From Methylophilus sp. Leaf416 (lineage in GTDB: Bacteria > Pseudomonadota > Gammaproteobacteria > Burkholderiales > Methylophilaceae): a DNA stretch of 64,000 nt. Under the pieces are notes generated by a model, which did no database searches, had not been told where the DNA came from, and was given only the letters and a program-made list of their open reading frames with translations. Position numbers and translations under genes: made by a program. Positions 1-8,154 of the stretch are shown here, piece after piece. How positions within the stretch are numbered: position 1 is the stretch's first letter; the number at the start of each line of letters is the position of its first letter. Location: positions 63,691-127,690 of the forward strand of contig NZ_LMQS01000003.1 in NCBI RefSeq assembly GCF_001424665.1, given 5' to 3'.

Positions 1-1574
1 ATGTTGACGTACTCCATACTGATCCGGACTATCTCGTACCGGGACAGTTTGCGAGCTTGGGCATTGAAATCCCATATCAACAGGAATTGAATCGTTGGCT
101 GGGGCAGTCAAACCCATCGAATCCGACACCACAAACCCAAGTGCCGGGTTTTGGACATTCAGGGTTCGGAAATCCAAGCCACGGAGCTCCGAGTCATGGA
201 AGTCGTAATCCTGGCACTCTCACTCAAGGAACCCAAGGTCACGGAACGCCTGGCAATGTACCACCCGCCAAAGCATCATCCAATAGCCAGTCATTCTACT
301 TCCTGCAAGCTGAGCAGCCCGCGCTACATGGAAGTTTACCTGCTTCTGCGCATCCGGCATTTGATGTGCTGAGCGTTCGCCGTGACTTTCCCATCCTGAA
401 TGAGAAAGTCAATGGCAGGCCACTAGTCTGGTTTGATAATGCGGCAACTACGCAAAAACCACAGGTAGTCATTGATAGAGTCAGCTACTTCTATCAGCAT
501 GAAAACTCCAACATTCACCGTGCTGCACATGAATTGGCCGCACGTGCGACTGATGCATATGAAGATGCCCGCGAAACCGTGCGTCGTTTTATCAATGCAC
601 CATCGGTGAATCAGGTGATTTTTGTGCGTGGCACGACTGAAGGTATTAACCTGGTCGCCAAAACCTGGGGCAAGAAACACATAGCCGCAGGCGATGAAAT
701 CGTCGTTTCCAACCTTGAGCACCACGCCAATATCGTGCCTTGGCAGCAGTTGTGTCAGGAAACCGGTGCGGTTTTGAAAGTGATTCCTGTCGACGATAGC
801 GGTCAGATTCTTCTTGAAGAGTACCAAAGACTACTGACACCGAAGACCAAACTGGTATCGTTTACGCAAGTATCTAACGCGCTGGGCACAGTGACGCCAG
901 CACAGGAAATGATTGCGATGGCGCATCGTGCGGGTGCCAAGGTTTTGCTGGATGGCGCGCAGTCGATCTCGCATATGCGTATCGATATACAAGCCCTGGA
1001 TGCAGATTTCTTCGTGTTCTCCGGTCACAAGATATTTGGGCCTACCGGTATCGGTGTGGTTTATGGCAAAGCCGATGCACTACAAGACATGCCAGCCTGG
1101 CAAGGCGGTGGCAACATGATTCAAGACGTGACGTTTGAAAAAACCGTCTATCATGCGGCGCCAGCCAAGTTTGAAGCAGGTACAGGCAATATTGCAGATG
1201 CTGTTGGCCTAGGCGCAGCGCTGAAATATGTGGAGCGGATTGGCATTGAAAATATTGCCAATTATGAGCATGCTTTACTGGAGTATGCGACTGGTGCCAT
1301 GCGCGATATCCGGCATTTGCGTTTGATTGGTACGGCTAAAAACAAAGCCAGCGTATTGTCTTTTGCACTCAAAGGCTACCAGAGCGAAGAAGTAGGTGCA
1401 GCACTGAACGAGGAAGGCATTGCCGTGCGTTCCGGTCATCATTGCGCACAACCGATTCTGCGCCGCTTTGGGGTAGAAACGACCGTGCGTCCTTCAGTGG
1501 CGTTTTACAACACCTATGAAGAAATTGATCGCATGATTATCGTATTACAACGCCTTTCAGCGCGTCAGCCCTGA
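1..1574 (+). CDS. Family 2A encapsulin cargo-type cysteine desulfurase (SufS-like), 5' end missing
   Basis: PLP-dependent cysteine desulfurase of the SufS/CsdA class, which takes sulfur from cysteine and leaves alanine. The reading frame is open to the window edge, so the true start is upstream; a TTG at 57 is the first possible start inside. Positions ~110-350 encode a low-complexity Gly/Pro/Ser/His/Thr/Gln stretch (for example GFGHSGFGNPSHG), followed by a short conserved linker (YFLQAEQPALHG). The catalytic domain then begins at FDVLSVRRDFPIL. The PLP lysine lies in SGHKIFGPTGIG (codon 1029-1031) and the catalytic cysteine in RSGHHCAQP (1443-1445). The signature ENSNIHRAAH and the motif GGGNMIQDVTFE are intact. 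A long disordered N-terminus on a SufS-like core is the known hallmark of family 2A encapsulin cargo, where it directs packaging. The shell gene is not visible and would be expected upstream. Function is certain; the cargo role is a strong family inference. Confidence 0.93.
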   Translation, partial: VDVLHTDPDYLVPGQFASLGIEIPYQQELNRWLGQSNPSNPTPQTQVPGFGHSGFGNPSHGAPSHGSRNPGTLTQGTQGHGTPGNVPPAKASSNSQSFYFLQAEQPALHGSLPASAHPAFDVLSVRRDFPILNEKVNGRPLVWFDNAATTQKPQVVIDRVSYFYQHENSNIHRAAHELAARATDAYEDARETVRRFINAPSVNQVIFVRGTTEGINLVAKTWGKKHIAAGDEIVVSNLEHHANIVPWQQLCQETGAVLKVIPVDDSGQILLEEYQRLLTPKTKLVSFTQVSNALGTVTPAQEMIAMAHRAGAKVLLDGAQSISHMRIDIQALDADFFVFSGHKIFGPTGIGVVYGKADALQDMPAWQGGGNMIQDVTFEKTVYHAAPAKFEAGTGNIADAVGLGAALKYVERIGIENIANYEHALLEYATGAMRDIRHLRLIGTAKNKASVLSFALKGYQSEEVGAALNEEGIAVRSGHHCAQPILRRFGVETTVRPSVAFYNTYEEIDRMIIVLQRLSARQP

Positions 1575-1579
1575 TTAAG

Positions 1580-1610
1580 AATGCAGCCAGGTTTCCTGGT
1601 TGCATTTTTT
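1580..1610 (+). terminator. Rho-independent terminator after the cysteine desulfurase
   Basis: A 12-bp stem (AATGCAGCCAGG with CCTGGTTGCATT, one G-U pair) closes a 3-nt TTT loop and runs into a T-rich tract. It starts 5 bases after the stop codon, so the desulfurase transcript very likely ends here and the next gene is separate. Confidence 0.9.
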
Positions 1611-1637
1611 CTTTCCATGTCACGTCCCTCTTCTGTT

Positions 1638-1666
1638 GTGACATTCTGTCCCAGCCTCTGTAAAAT
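1638..1666 (+). promoter_or_regulatory. Sigma-70-type promoter for the TAXI-domain gene
   Basis: GTGACA (1638-1643) and TAAAAT (1661-1666) are separated by 17 bp. Each differs from the -35/-10 consensus by one base. It lies between the desulfurase terminator and the start at 1725, giving a leader of roughly 50 nt. Confidence 0.6.
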
Positions 1667-1724
1667 CAAGTTCATCCTGACAACAAAATAATTCATCCGT
1701 TTTTAAGATGAACTGCCATTCCAG

Positions 1725-3092
1725 ATGAAATTTGACCCACGTAATAACAAATTTACGGCTATCTTCACCGGTGAAATACTTGGAGCCATGCTGCCCTCGA
1801 TCATACTGATCTGCCTGGCCCTGTTTGTTGCCTACAAATTTATAGATCCTGCCCCACCGCGCAAAATCGTGATTGCCACCGGTAATAACGACCTCAATTA
1901 CAATGCTTTGGCGGCCATTTATGGCGTATTCCTGAAACAGGAAGGCATTACCTTAGAAACCAGATCAACGTCTGGTGATAAAGAAAATCTGCGTCTGCTG
2001 AAAGACCCGGAATCTGATGTGGACATCGCATTTATCCAGGATGGTGAAGCACATGCCGAGGGCGCTGGTACTTTGCTTTCACTGGGTAGTTTGTATTACC
2101 AACCGGTGTGGATTTTCTGTCGTTGCAAATTTGAAACCACGCATCTCTCCGCACTCAAAGGTAAAAAAATTGCCATTGGTTACACCGGAAATGGCACCAA
2201 TACTTTGGTAAGCACTCTGTTAGCTGAAAGCGGCGTCACCGCAGAAAACAGCCAGTTGATCGAAACAGGTGGCGAAGAAGCCGCAGAGGCCTTGCGTAAT
2301 GGCAAACTGGAAGCTGCATTCTTCGTAGATGTGCCAACCTCCTATGTGATCCGCAGCATGATCGAAGATAAACGACTCAGCCTACTTAGCATGGACACTG
2401 CGGAAGCGTTTTCACGAAAATTCTCGTTCCTGCATCACCTGGTGCTACCTGAAGGTGCGATGGACCTGGTTAACAATACGCCACCGCATGATGTGCATAT
2501 GGTGGCGCCAACAGCGACTTTAGTAGTGAAGGAAAACATGCATCCGGCGCTGGTGTATCTGATGATGAAGGTTATCCGGCAAGTGCATAGCGGCGCCGGT
2601 TTGTTTAATACCAAGGATGAGTTTCCATCGGCCAAGGATACTGATTTCCCATTGAGTACCCAGGCCTTGAATTTCTATAAATCCGGCTTGCCATTCATCG
2701 ATAAATATTTGCCATTCTGGGCTGCTACATTTGTGAATCGTACTTTGATCGTGATTTTGCCCTTGCTGGCACTATTAATCCCATTGACTAAAATCATTCC
2801 GATGATTTATGTCTGGCTGGTGAAGCGGAAATTATTTCGCTATTACGGCGAGTTGCGTTATTTGGATACGCAACTCAAGGAAATCAAAACCGCTGAAGAC
2901 CAGCGATTATTTCTAGAGAAGTTGAACGAGATTGAGCTGAAGGTAATAAATGTTCAGTTACCTGTGCCATTTTCTCAGTACGCGTATGAGTTACGCGCCC
3001 ATATTGAATTGGTCAGGTCAAAGCTGCAGCATCGCAAATACGACTCGCCTGATCCCGTGACAGCGGCTGATCCCAAATCACAACAATCTTAA
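1725..3092 (+). CDS. Membrane-anchored TAXI-family TRAP-type solute-binding protein
   Basis: A 455-residue protein with a TAXI/NMT1-like periplasmic binding domain (about residues 45-320, opening with KIVIATGNNDLNYNALA). Unlike secreted TAXI receptors it has no cleavable signal. A membrane helix at ~17-40 anchors the N-terminus, a second hydrophobic segment at ~335-365 follows the binding domain, and a charged, helical cytoplasmic tail of ~85 residues ends the protein. No DctQ/DctM (TRAP permease) genes are nearby, so it may sense a ligand rather than feed a transporter; that is inference. The gene has its own promoter (1638-1666), no strong Shine-Dalgarno, and converges with the EAL gene, their stop codons only 3 bp apart. 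Ligand unknown. Confidence 0.88.
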   Translation: MKFDPRNNKFTAIFTGEILGAMLPSIILICLALFVAYKFIDPAPPRKIVIATGNNDLNYNALAAIYGVFLKQEGITLETRSTSGDKENLRLLKDPESDVDIAFIQDGEAHAEGAGTLLSLGSLYYQPVWIFCRCKFETTHLSALKGKKIAIGYTGNGTNTLVSTLLAESGVTAENSQLIETGGEEAAEALRNGKLEAAFFVDVPTSYVIRSMIEDKRLSLLSMDTAEAFSRKFSFLHHLVLPEGAMDLVNNTPPHDVHMVAPTATLVVKENMHPALVYLMMKVIRQVHSGAGLFNTKDEFPSAKDTDFPLSTQALNFYKSGLPFIDKYLPFWAATFVNRTLIVILPLLALLIPLTKIIPMIYVWLVKRKLFRYYGELRYLDTQLKEIKTAEDQRLFLEKLNEIELKVINVQLPVPFSQYAYELRAHIELVRSKLQHRKYDSPDPVTAADPKSQQS

Positions 3093-3095
3093 AAG

Positions 3096-4730
3096 CTATT
3101 TTGCGCTAGCCCGTACTTGCACCCACTCTTGAAGCGCACGTGCTGTCATCGGCTTGGCATATAAAAATCCCTGCACGAAATCACAGCCCAGGCCTTTTAG
3201 ATATTCGGCCTGCGCTTCTGTTTCCACACCTTCGGCTACTATCTGGTAATGCAGGTTTTTTCCTAGCACGACGATGGCACTTGTGACTGCCTCCGAGCGC
3301 TCTTTGCCGGGAACATCGTTGACAAAGGAGCGATCTACTTTCAGGTAATCACCCGGAATATCCCGCAGATAGGCCAGGCAGGAATATCCGGTCCCGAAAT
3401 CATCAATTGCCAGTTTGACGCCAACACGCTTGAGTGCCTGCAGGTTTTCCATACTCTTGCACTCTGAATGTACGAATGCACTTTCGGTGAGCTCGATCAC
3501 CAGGCGTTCCGCTGCCAGCCCGGTTTCACGCAATACCTGCACCACATAATCGGTAAAGCCTTCTGCATTCAATTGCATGGGCGACACATTTACGGAAACC
3601 TTGGCATTTGCTAGTTCTTGGTCTTTCCATCCGGCAACCTGCTGGCAGGCGGCTTTGAGCACCCAGGCGCCCATGGGAACGATCAAACCGGTCAACTCCG
3701 CCACACCAATAAATTTATTAGGCGGGACTACCCCGTGTTGCGGATGTTGCCAGCGGATCAACGCTTCCACGCCGACCAGCTTGCCACTGTTGAAATCAAT
3801 TTGTGGTTGATAAACCAGATAAAACTCCTCGTGGGCAATCGCTGCCTCGAGCTCGCTGGCGAAAGCCAGGTCTTCTGGCGGCAAAACCTGCTCATGGACC
3901 ACACCTTTGCGGTAGTAAGTGATGGTCATGATGCTGACGATTGAAATCAGCGCCAACGTCACAAGGATTGGCGTGACACGCGGATCATGTTTGAAAAATA
4001 CGCCCATGCCACCAATCGTGATGGCACATAAAAATAAAATGCAAACTATCCAGCGAAGATGCCTGCCTGAATCATCCAGCAGTAACAAATAGCTCATCGA
4101 AGTATTCGAGATCTGCTTGGCGAGCAGTGCCGCTGCACACAGCAAGCCACCCAGGCTGGCCAGCATTGAAAGTTGACCATAAGCATCCGGGATACCATAC
4201 AAGCACGCCAGCCAGCCATTGACCGGCAGCATGATGACCACACACAGCAGCGCCTGGCTGCATTTACTCCATTGTATATGGCACAGAATAGAGGCGAGCA
4301 GGACCAAGAAAGCCATTAATAAATCGGTCAGCAACTGGTCATTATTCAAGGCAGTGGCGAAAGTAGTATTGGCAATATCCACATCGATATGACGATGATC
4401 GCCGATGACCAGGAATATTTCAGAAAGGAATAAAAGTATTACTGAAGTGGTGACTATCTTGCTGAATCGGGTCTCACGCCATGTTTCCAGCATGGTACGC
4501 AGACTCACTATGATAAAAATAATATAACCGAGGCTTAACGCGATACATAAGCCATATTCATCAGGAAAGGTAATAAAAGGGAATGTCAGTAATACTGCAA
4601 TGATGCTGGCAATCGCCAGCCATGGTGCCTGCTTTTGAACGCTGCGCAAAAAACGATGCCGCATATACTGGCGTTGCGTCGCGCACTCTTGAACATTCAC
4701 AGCTAACCAGTCGACACTGGAAACTGACAT
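3096..4730 (-). CDS. Membrane EAL-domain c-di-GMP phosphodiesterase (copy 1)
   Basis: 544 residues. The N-terminal half has about eight predicted membrane helices (roughly residues 35-270), preceded by a cytoplasmic CATQRQYMRHR motif; the C-terminal half (from ~290) is an EAL domain. There is no GGDEF, PAS or HAMP domain. The metal- and substrate-binding residues of active EAL enzymes are present: EALIRW, the Asn of VNVSPMQL, ELTES, DDFGTGYS, the Lys of YLKVDRSF, EGVET and the Gln of VQGFLY. It should therefore hydrolyse c-di-GMP to pGpG, probably gated by the membrane domain. The next gene upstream (4953-6614) is a paralogue with the same layout, including the conserved loop SYLLLLDDSG between helices 6 and 7. 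A candidate terminator between the two suggests separate transcription. Confidence 0.93.
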   Translation of the reverse strand: MSVSSVDWLAVNVQECATQRQYMRHRFLRSVQKQAPWLAIASIIAVLLTFPFITFPDEYGLCIALSLGYIIFIIVSLRTMLETWRETRFSKIVTTSVILLFLSEIFLVIGDHRHIDVDIANTTFATALNNDQLLTDLLMAFLVLLASILCHIQWSKCSQALLCVVIMLPVNGWLACLYGIPDAYGQLSMLASLGGLLCAAALLAKQISNTSMSYLLLLDDSGRHLRWIVCILFLCAITIGGMGVFFKHDPRVTPILVTLALISIVSIMTITYYRKGVVHEQVLPPEDLAFASELEAAIAHEEFYLVYQPQIDFNSGKLVGVEALIRWQHPQHGVVPPNKFIGVAELTGLIVPMGAWVLKAACQQVAGWKDQELANAKVSVNVSPMQLNAEGFTDYVVQVLRETGLAAERLVIELTESAFVHSECKSMENLQALKRVGVKLAIDDFGTGYSCLAYLRDIPGDYLKVDRSFVNDVPGKERSEAVTSAIVVLGKNLHYQIVAEGVETEAQAEYLKGLGCDFVQGFLYAKPMTARALQEWVQVRASAK

Positions 4731-4881
4731 ATGATGCCCCCTTAACCCTGACTGTTATTATCCCCGTTTGAACGGTGGTTTTTTACACTATAGGCGCTCA
4801 GGAAAAAGAGTTACTGACGGAGTAACACTAGATTTATATTCCTTTTCATATGATTGATATCTGTAAAATTTAATTTTTATC

Positions 4882-4927
4882 AAAAAAATGGTCCCCCTAT
4901 AGACCTCAGTTCATATAAGAAACTGAG
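4882..4927 (-). terminator. Candidate terminator of the upstream EAL gene (copy 2)
   Basis: CTCAGTT (4905-4911) pairs with AACTGAG (4921-4927) over a 9-nt loop. A second short stem, GGTC/GACC (4890-4905), leads directly into seven A on the plus strand (4882-4888), which read as a U run in minus-strand RNA. It lies just downstream of the stop at 4953. The 222-bp gap 4731-4952 otherwise holds only AT-rich sequence, where the copy 1 promoter must lie. Confidence 0.5.
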
Positions 4928-4952
4928 AAATCAATGGGTTTATGAGATATCA

Positions 4953-6614
4953 CTATTGAGGGGTTTGAGCCGGTAGATTTTCTATCGCCCAATGTTGCAA
5001 AGCTTCTGCCTCCAGCGGTCTTGAATAAAGAAAGCCTTGGGCAATATCGCTATCGATGTCTTTAAGAAACCTGGCTTGCGCTTCAGTTTCAACGCCTTCG
5101 GCAATAATCCGGTAGCCCAGGCTTTTACCCAGGCTGACGATCGCCTTGATCACCGCTTCTGCTTTTTCATTCCCAGGTAGCTCCATCACAAATGAACGGT
5201 CTACTTTAAGATAGTCGCCAGGAATATCACGCAGGTAAGACAGGCAAGAGTAACCAGTACCAAAATCATCAATGGCCAGCTTGATTCCCGCCTCTTTCAA
5301 TTGGTGCATGGTACTGGCATTTTGGCCATCATCTTGTACGAATGCGCTTTCAGTCAGCTCAACGACCAAACGCTCAGGTGCCAGGCCCGTTTCTTCCAGT
5401 ATCTGCAAGATATCTTCAACCAGCGTGCCGGATTTCAGTTGTAGCGCTGAGACATTCACAGCCACTTCAATTTTACCGAGCACCGGGTCATCATTCCATT
5501 TGGCTGCATCTGTACAAGCGGTACGCATCACCCATTTGCCTAATGGCACAATGAGCCCGGTCAGTTCAGCCATGCGTATGAATTTTTCTGGCGAGATAAT
5601 CCCTTTCACTGGATGCCGCCAGCGGATCAATGCTTCTACGCCTTTCAGTTTTCCGGTATTGAAATCGATTTGCGGTTGATACACCATAAAAAACTGCTGG
5701 TTATCCAGTGCGGTCTCAACCTGGCTGGCAAAGTCCATATCGGCGGCGGGCAACACAATCTGTTCACTGGTTTGCCCTTTGCGGTAGTAAGTAGCCGTCA
5801 TGGTGTAAATAATTGCCAGAATCGACACCACCACCACGACCGGAAGCGCGCGCAGCATATTGTCACCAAACTCCACCCCCGCCCTGGCCAGCAAAATGGC
5901 AAAAAAACTCAGAAACACAATGCTGAAGCGTATCTGTTTGCCGTTATCGTCCATTAGCAGCAGATAGCTCATGGGTGGGTGAGAGGCATGCTTGGCAAGT
6001 AAACTGAACGCGCACAACAAGCCACTCAAGGTGGTCAGTGGCGACATGATGCCGTATGGTTGCGCAACGCCGCAGAAGAAACCTAACAGCGGAATCAATG
6101 GAATCATCACTGCCACGTATAAAATCGCCTGGCTGGTGGCTAACCAGCCGGAACGCTGGAATAAGTAAGAAGTGGCAATCAGGCAAGCCAGCAAAGCTCC
6201 GGCCGCATATTCAAGCACTTGGGAGAAATGATGCACCTGCAGATCACTGGTCATTCTTAGCACGTGTGCAGTATCATTAAAATCTGCCGCATACGGCGAA
6301 AGCTGGACGACGAACAAACTGATTGTCACTAAGGACATGGTCAGCATTGCCAGATTAGTGCGGCCATTTTCCAGTAGCAGGTTGTAGCTCACCAGGATGA
6401 AAGTGAGATAAGTGAGTAGCTGTGCCAGCCAGACATTGTTGTCGACATCCAGCAAATAATGGGGAAAGCCTAACAAACCACAAACCATGCTGGTCATGGC
6501 CAAAAAATGCGTATTGTCCTGTACTTTGCGTACAAGACGATGGCGCATAAACTGGCGCTGCGTAGCATTTTCGTTGAGTGGCGCTGTTTTGCCGCCAATC
6601 CCGGTTTGACTCAT
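4953..6614 (-). CDS. Membrane EAL-domain c-di-GMP phosphodiesterase (copy 2)
   Basis: 553 residues and colinear with the 3096-4730 protein. It has an N-terminal NATQRQFMRHRL motif, about eight membrane helices, the loop SYLLLMDDNGKQIRF, then an EAL domain from ~300. All catalytic signatures are present (EALIRW, VNVSALQL, ELTES, DDFGTGYS, YLKVDRSF, EGVET, AQGFLY), so it should be an active phosphodiesterase. The two copies differ most in the membrane sensor half and in a small insertion near residues 105-135, as expected if they respond to different signals after an old tandem duplication. The Shine-Dalgarno is weak. The 176 bp upstream (6615-6790) is AT-rich and contains no gene. Confidence 0.93.
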   Translation of the reverse strand: MSQTGIGGKTAPLNENATQRQFMRHRLVRKVQDNTHFLAMTSMVCGLLGFPHYLLDVDNNVWLAQLLTYLTFILVSYNLLLENGRTNLAMLTMSLVTISLFVVQLSPYAADFNDTAHVLRMTSDLQVHHFSQVLEYAAGALLACLIATSYLFQRSGWLATSQAILYVAVMIPLIPLLGFFCGVAQPYGIMSPLTTLSGLLCAFSLLAKHASHPPMSYLLLMDDNGKQIRFSIVFLSFFAILLARAGVEFGDNMLRALPVVVVVSILAIIYTMTATYYRKGQTSEQIVLPAADMDFASQVETALDNQQFFMVYQPQIDFNTGKLKGVEALIRWRHPVKGIISPEKFIRMAELTGLIVPLGKWVMRTACTDAAKWNDDPVLGKIEVAVNVSALQLKSGTLVEDILQILEETGLAPERLVVELTESAFVQDDGQNASTMHQLKEAGIKLAIDDFGTGYSCLSYLRDIPGDYLKVDRSFVMELPGNEKAEAVIKAIVSLGKSLGYRIIAEGVETEAQARFLKDIDSDIAQGFLYSRPLEAEALQHWAIENLPAQTPQ

Positions 6615-6790
6615 TATTTACCCTTATAAACTCATTATCGCCATTCTGTGCATTTTGCACAGAATGCTGATGAGCTATGCCATTTAACCTCAAAACTCTA
6701 AGTGTTTATCGGTTAATAAGGAGGATAAATTTAGACTAAATTAAATATAAAAATGTAAACAATATATATTTGATACCAAACAACTTGGAG

Positions 6791-7069
6791 TTATGCCGCT
6801 TCAAGCACTCGCTGCATGCCATCTGCACTATTCCGCGTGTATACAACTTTCAATCCGCGTTTGTGTGCAACATGCTTGATGCGATACATCATGGAGTGAT
6901 TTAACCAACCTGTCACCAGTACAATCACGTTTACATTGGCAGGCAATTCACGCTTTACATCTCCTGGTTTACGGCCAGTCCAGTGATCAATTTTGTCGAT
7001 CCCTTGCGCGTGCAATACCTGTTTAATACCTTCAATACGGTCACCACCAATGACTAATGCTTTTGACAT
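6791..7069 (-). CDS. DUF2325-domain protein
   Basis: A 92-residue single-domain protein matching the DUF2325 family: SKALVIGGDRIEGIKQ at the N-terminus, a basic middle (HWTGRKPGDVKRELP), then a Rossmann-like strand NVNVIVLVTGWLNHSMM and a final KVVYTRNS strand. Members are small, cytoplasmic and biochemically uncharacterised. A clear AGGAGAG Shine-Dalgarno lies 5-6 nt before the ATG. It is the last gene after sbp on the same strand, and a hairpin at 7094-7122 sits between them, so it may receive only read-through transcription from the sulfur operon or have its own promoter. A link to sulfur supply is inferred from position only. Confidence 0.85.
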   Translation of the reverse strand: MSKALVIGGDRIEGIKQVLHAQGIDKIDHWTGRKPGDVKRELPANVNVIVLVTGWLNHSMMYRIKHVAHKRGLKVVYTRNSADGMQRVLEAA

Positions 7070-7093
7070 AACACTCTCCTTATAAGAGAAAAA

Positions 7094-7122
7094 GAAAAAG
7101 GCATTTGGTAAATGCCTTTTTC
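7094..7122 (-). terminator. Terminator or attenuator between sbp and the DUF2325 gene
   Basis: A perfect 13-bp stem (GAAAAAGGCATTT with AAATGCCTTTTTC) with a 3-nt loop lies 12 bp after the sbp stop codon, followed on the minus strand by a pyrimidine/U-rich tract. It can end the sbp transcript. Because the DUF2325 gene begins only ~25 bp further on, it may work as a partial terminator that sets the ratio of the two products. Confidence 0.85.
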
Positions 7123-7134
7123 TAAAATCACAGC

Positions 7135-8142
7135 TTATTTTTGGTAAATCTCATCAAACACACCGCCATCGGCAAAATGTGTTTTTTGCGCTTTCTGCCA
7201 GCCGCCAAACGTTTCATCAATCTTGATCAAATTGACCTTTGGAAACTGTTTCTCATACTTCTTGGCAACGGATTCCAGCGTTGGACGGTAATAGTTTTTC
7301 GCTGCAATTTCCTGACCTTCTTCACTGTATAAATACTGTAGATAAGCCTCAGCAACTGCCTGGGTATTGTGGCGCTTTACATTCTTATCCACCACGGTCA
7401 CTGGCGGTTCGGCCAGGATAGATAAAGATGGCACGACGATATCAAACTTGTCCGGGCCAAGCTCTTTTTGAGCGAGGAATGCTTCATTTTCCCATGCCAG
7501 CAACACATCACCAATCCCGCGTTCAACAAAGGTCGTGGTTGATCCACGTGCGCCACTATCCAGCACCGGCACATTTTTAAACAGTTTTTTCAAGTACTCT
7601 TTAGCTTTGGTTTCGTCCTGGTTATTTTGCTTGAGTGCATAAGCATAAGCAGCCAGGTAATTCCAGCGCGCGCCGCCAGAAGTTTTAGGGTTAGGCGTAA
7701 TCACTGAAGTACCAGGTTTGACCAAATCACCCCAATCCTTGATATTTTTCGGGTTACCTTTACGCACCAGGAAAACAATTGTAGACGTGTAAGGCGAGCT
7801 GTTGTGCGGCAAACGCTTTTGCCAGTCTGGACCGAAAAGCTTGCCTTTGCTGCCGACTTCATCGATGTCATAAGACAAAGCCAAAGTCACCACATCTGCC
7901 TGCAAGCCATCAATTACAGAACGTGCCTGCTTGCCGGAACCGCCATGTGACTGCTTGATGATCACATTGTCACCGGTTTTGGCTTTCCAGTAATTGGCAA
8001 ACGCTACGTTATAGTCCTGATACAACTCGCGAGTCGGATCGTATGACACATTCAGCAGGTTAACATCCGCTGCCCAGGCCGCGAACGGCGAGCTAAGAGC
8101 GGCGATCAATACTGCCCTTTTAATTGTTTGGGGGAATTTCAT
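7135..8142 (-). CDS. sbp: Sulfate/thiosulfate ABC-transporter periplasmic binding protein
   Basis: 335 residues with a signal peptide (cleavage near [19 protein letters not shown]). The mature protein carries family hallmarks: [11 protein letters not shown] at the N-terminus, [25 protein letters not shown], and the [25 protein letters not shown] segment region. It should bind sulfate or thiosulfate in the periplasm and deliver it to a CysTWA permease. No cysT, cysW or cysA lies beside it, so the permease is encoded elsewhere. It follows the porin gene by 12 bp on the same strand, and with the YezD-like gene forms a sulfate-starvation type operon. Length is normal for the family. Confidence 0.95.
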   Translation of the reverse strand: MKFPQTIKRAVLIAALSSPFAAWAADVNLLNVSYDPTRELYQDYNVAFANYWKAKTGDNVIIKQSHGGSGKQARSVIDGLQADVVTLALSYDIDEVGSKGKLFGPDWQKRLPHNSSPYTSTIVFLVRKGNPKNIKDWGDLVKPGTSVITPNPKTSGGARWNYLAAYAYALKQNNQDETKAKEYLKKLFKNVPVLDSGARGSTTTFVERGIGDVLLAWENEAFLAQKELGPDKFDIVVPSLSILAEPPVTVVDKNVKRHNTQAVAEAYLQYLYSEEGQEIAAKNYYRPTLESVAKKYEKQFPKVNLIKIDETFGGWQKAQKTHFADGGVFDEIYQK

Positions 8143-8154
8143 ATTTATCCTCTA

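Noticed and set aside
1-3. ATG at the very first base as start of the desulfurase
   Set aside because: It is in a different frame from the desulfurase, whose frame is open through the window edge.
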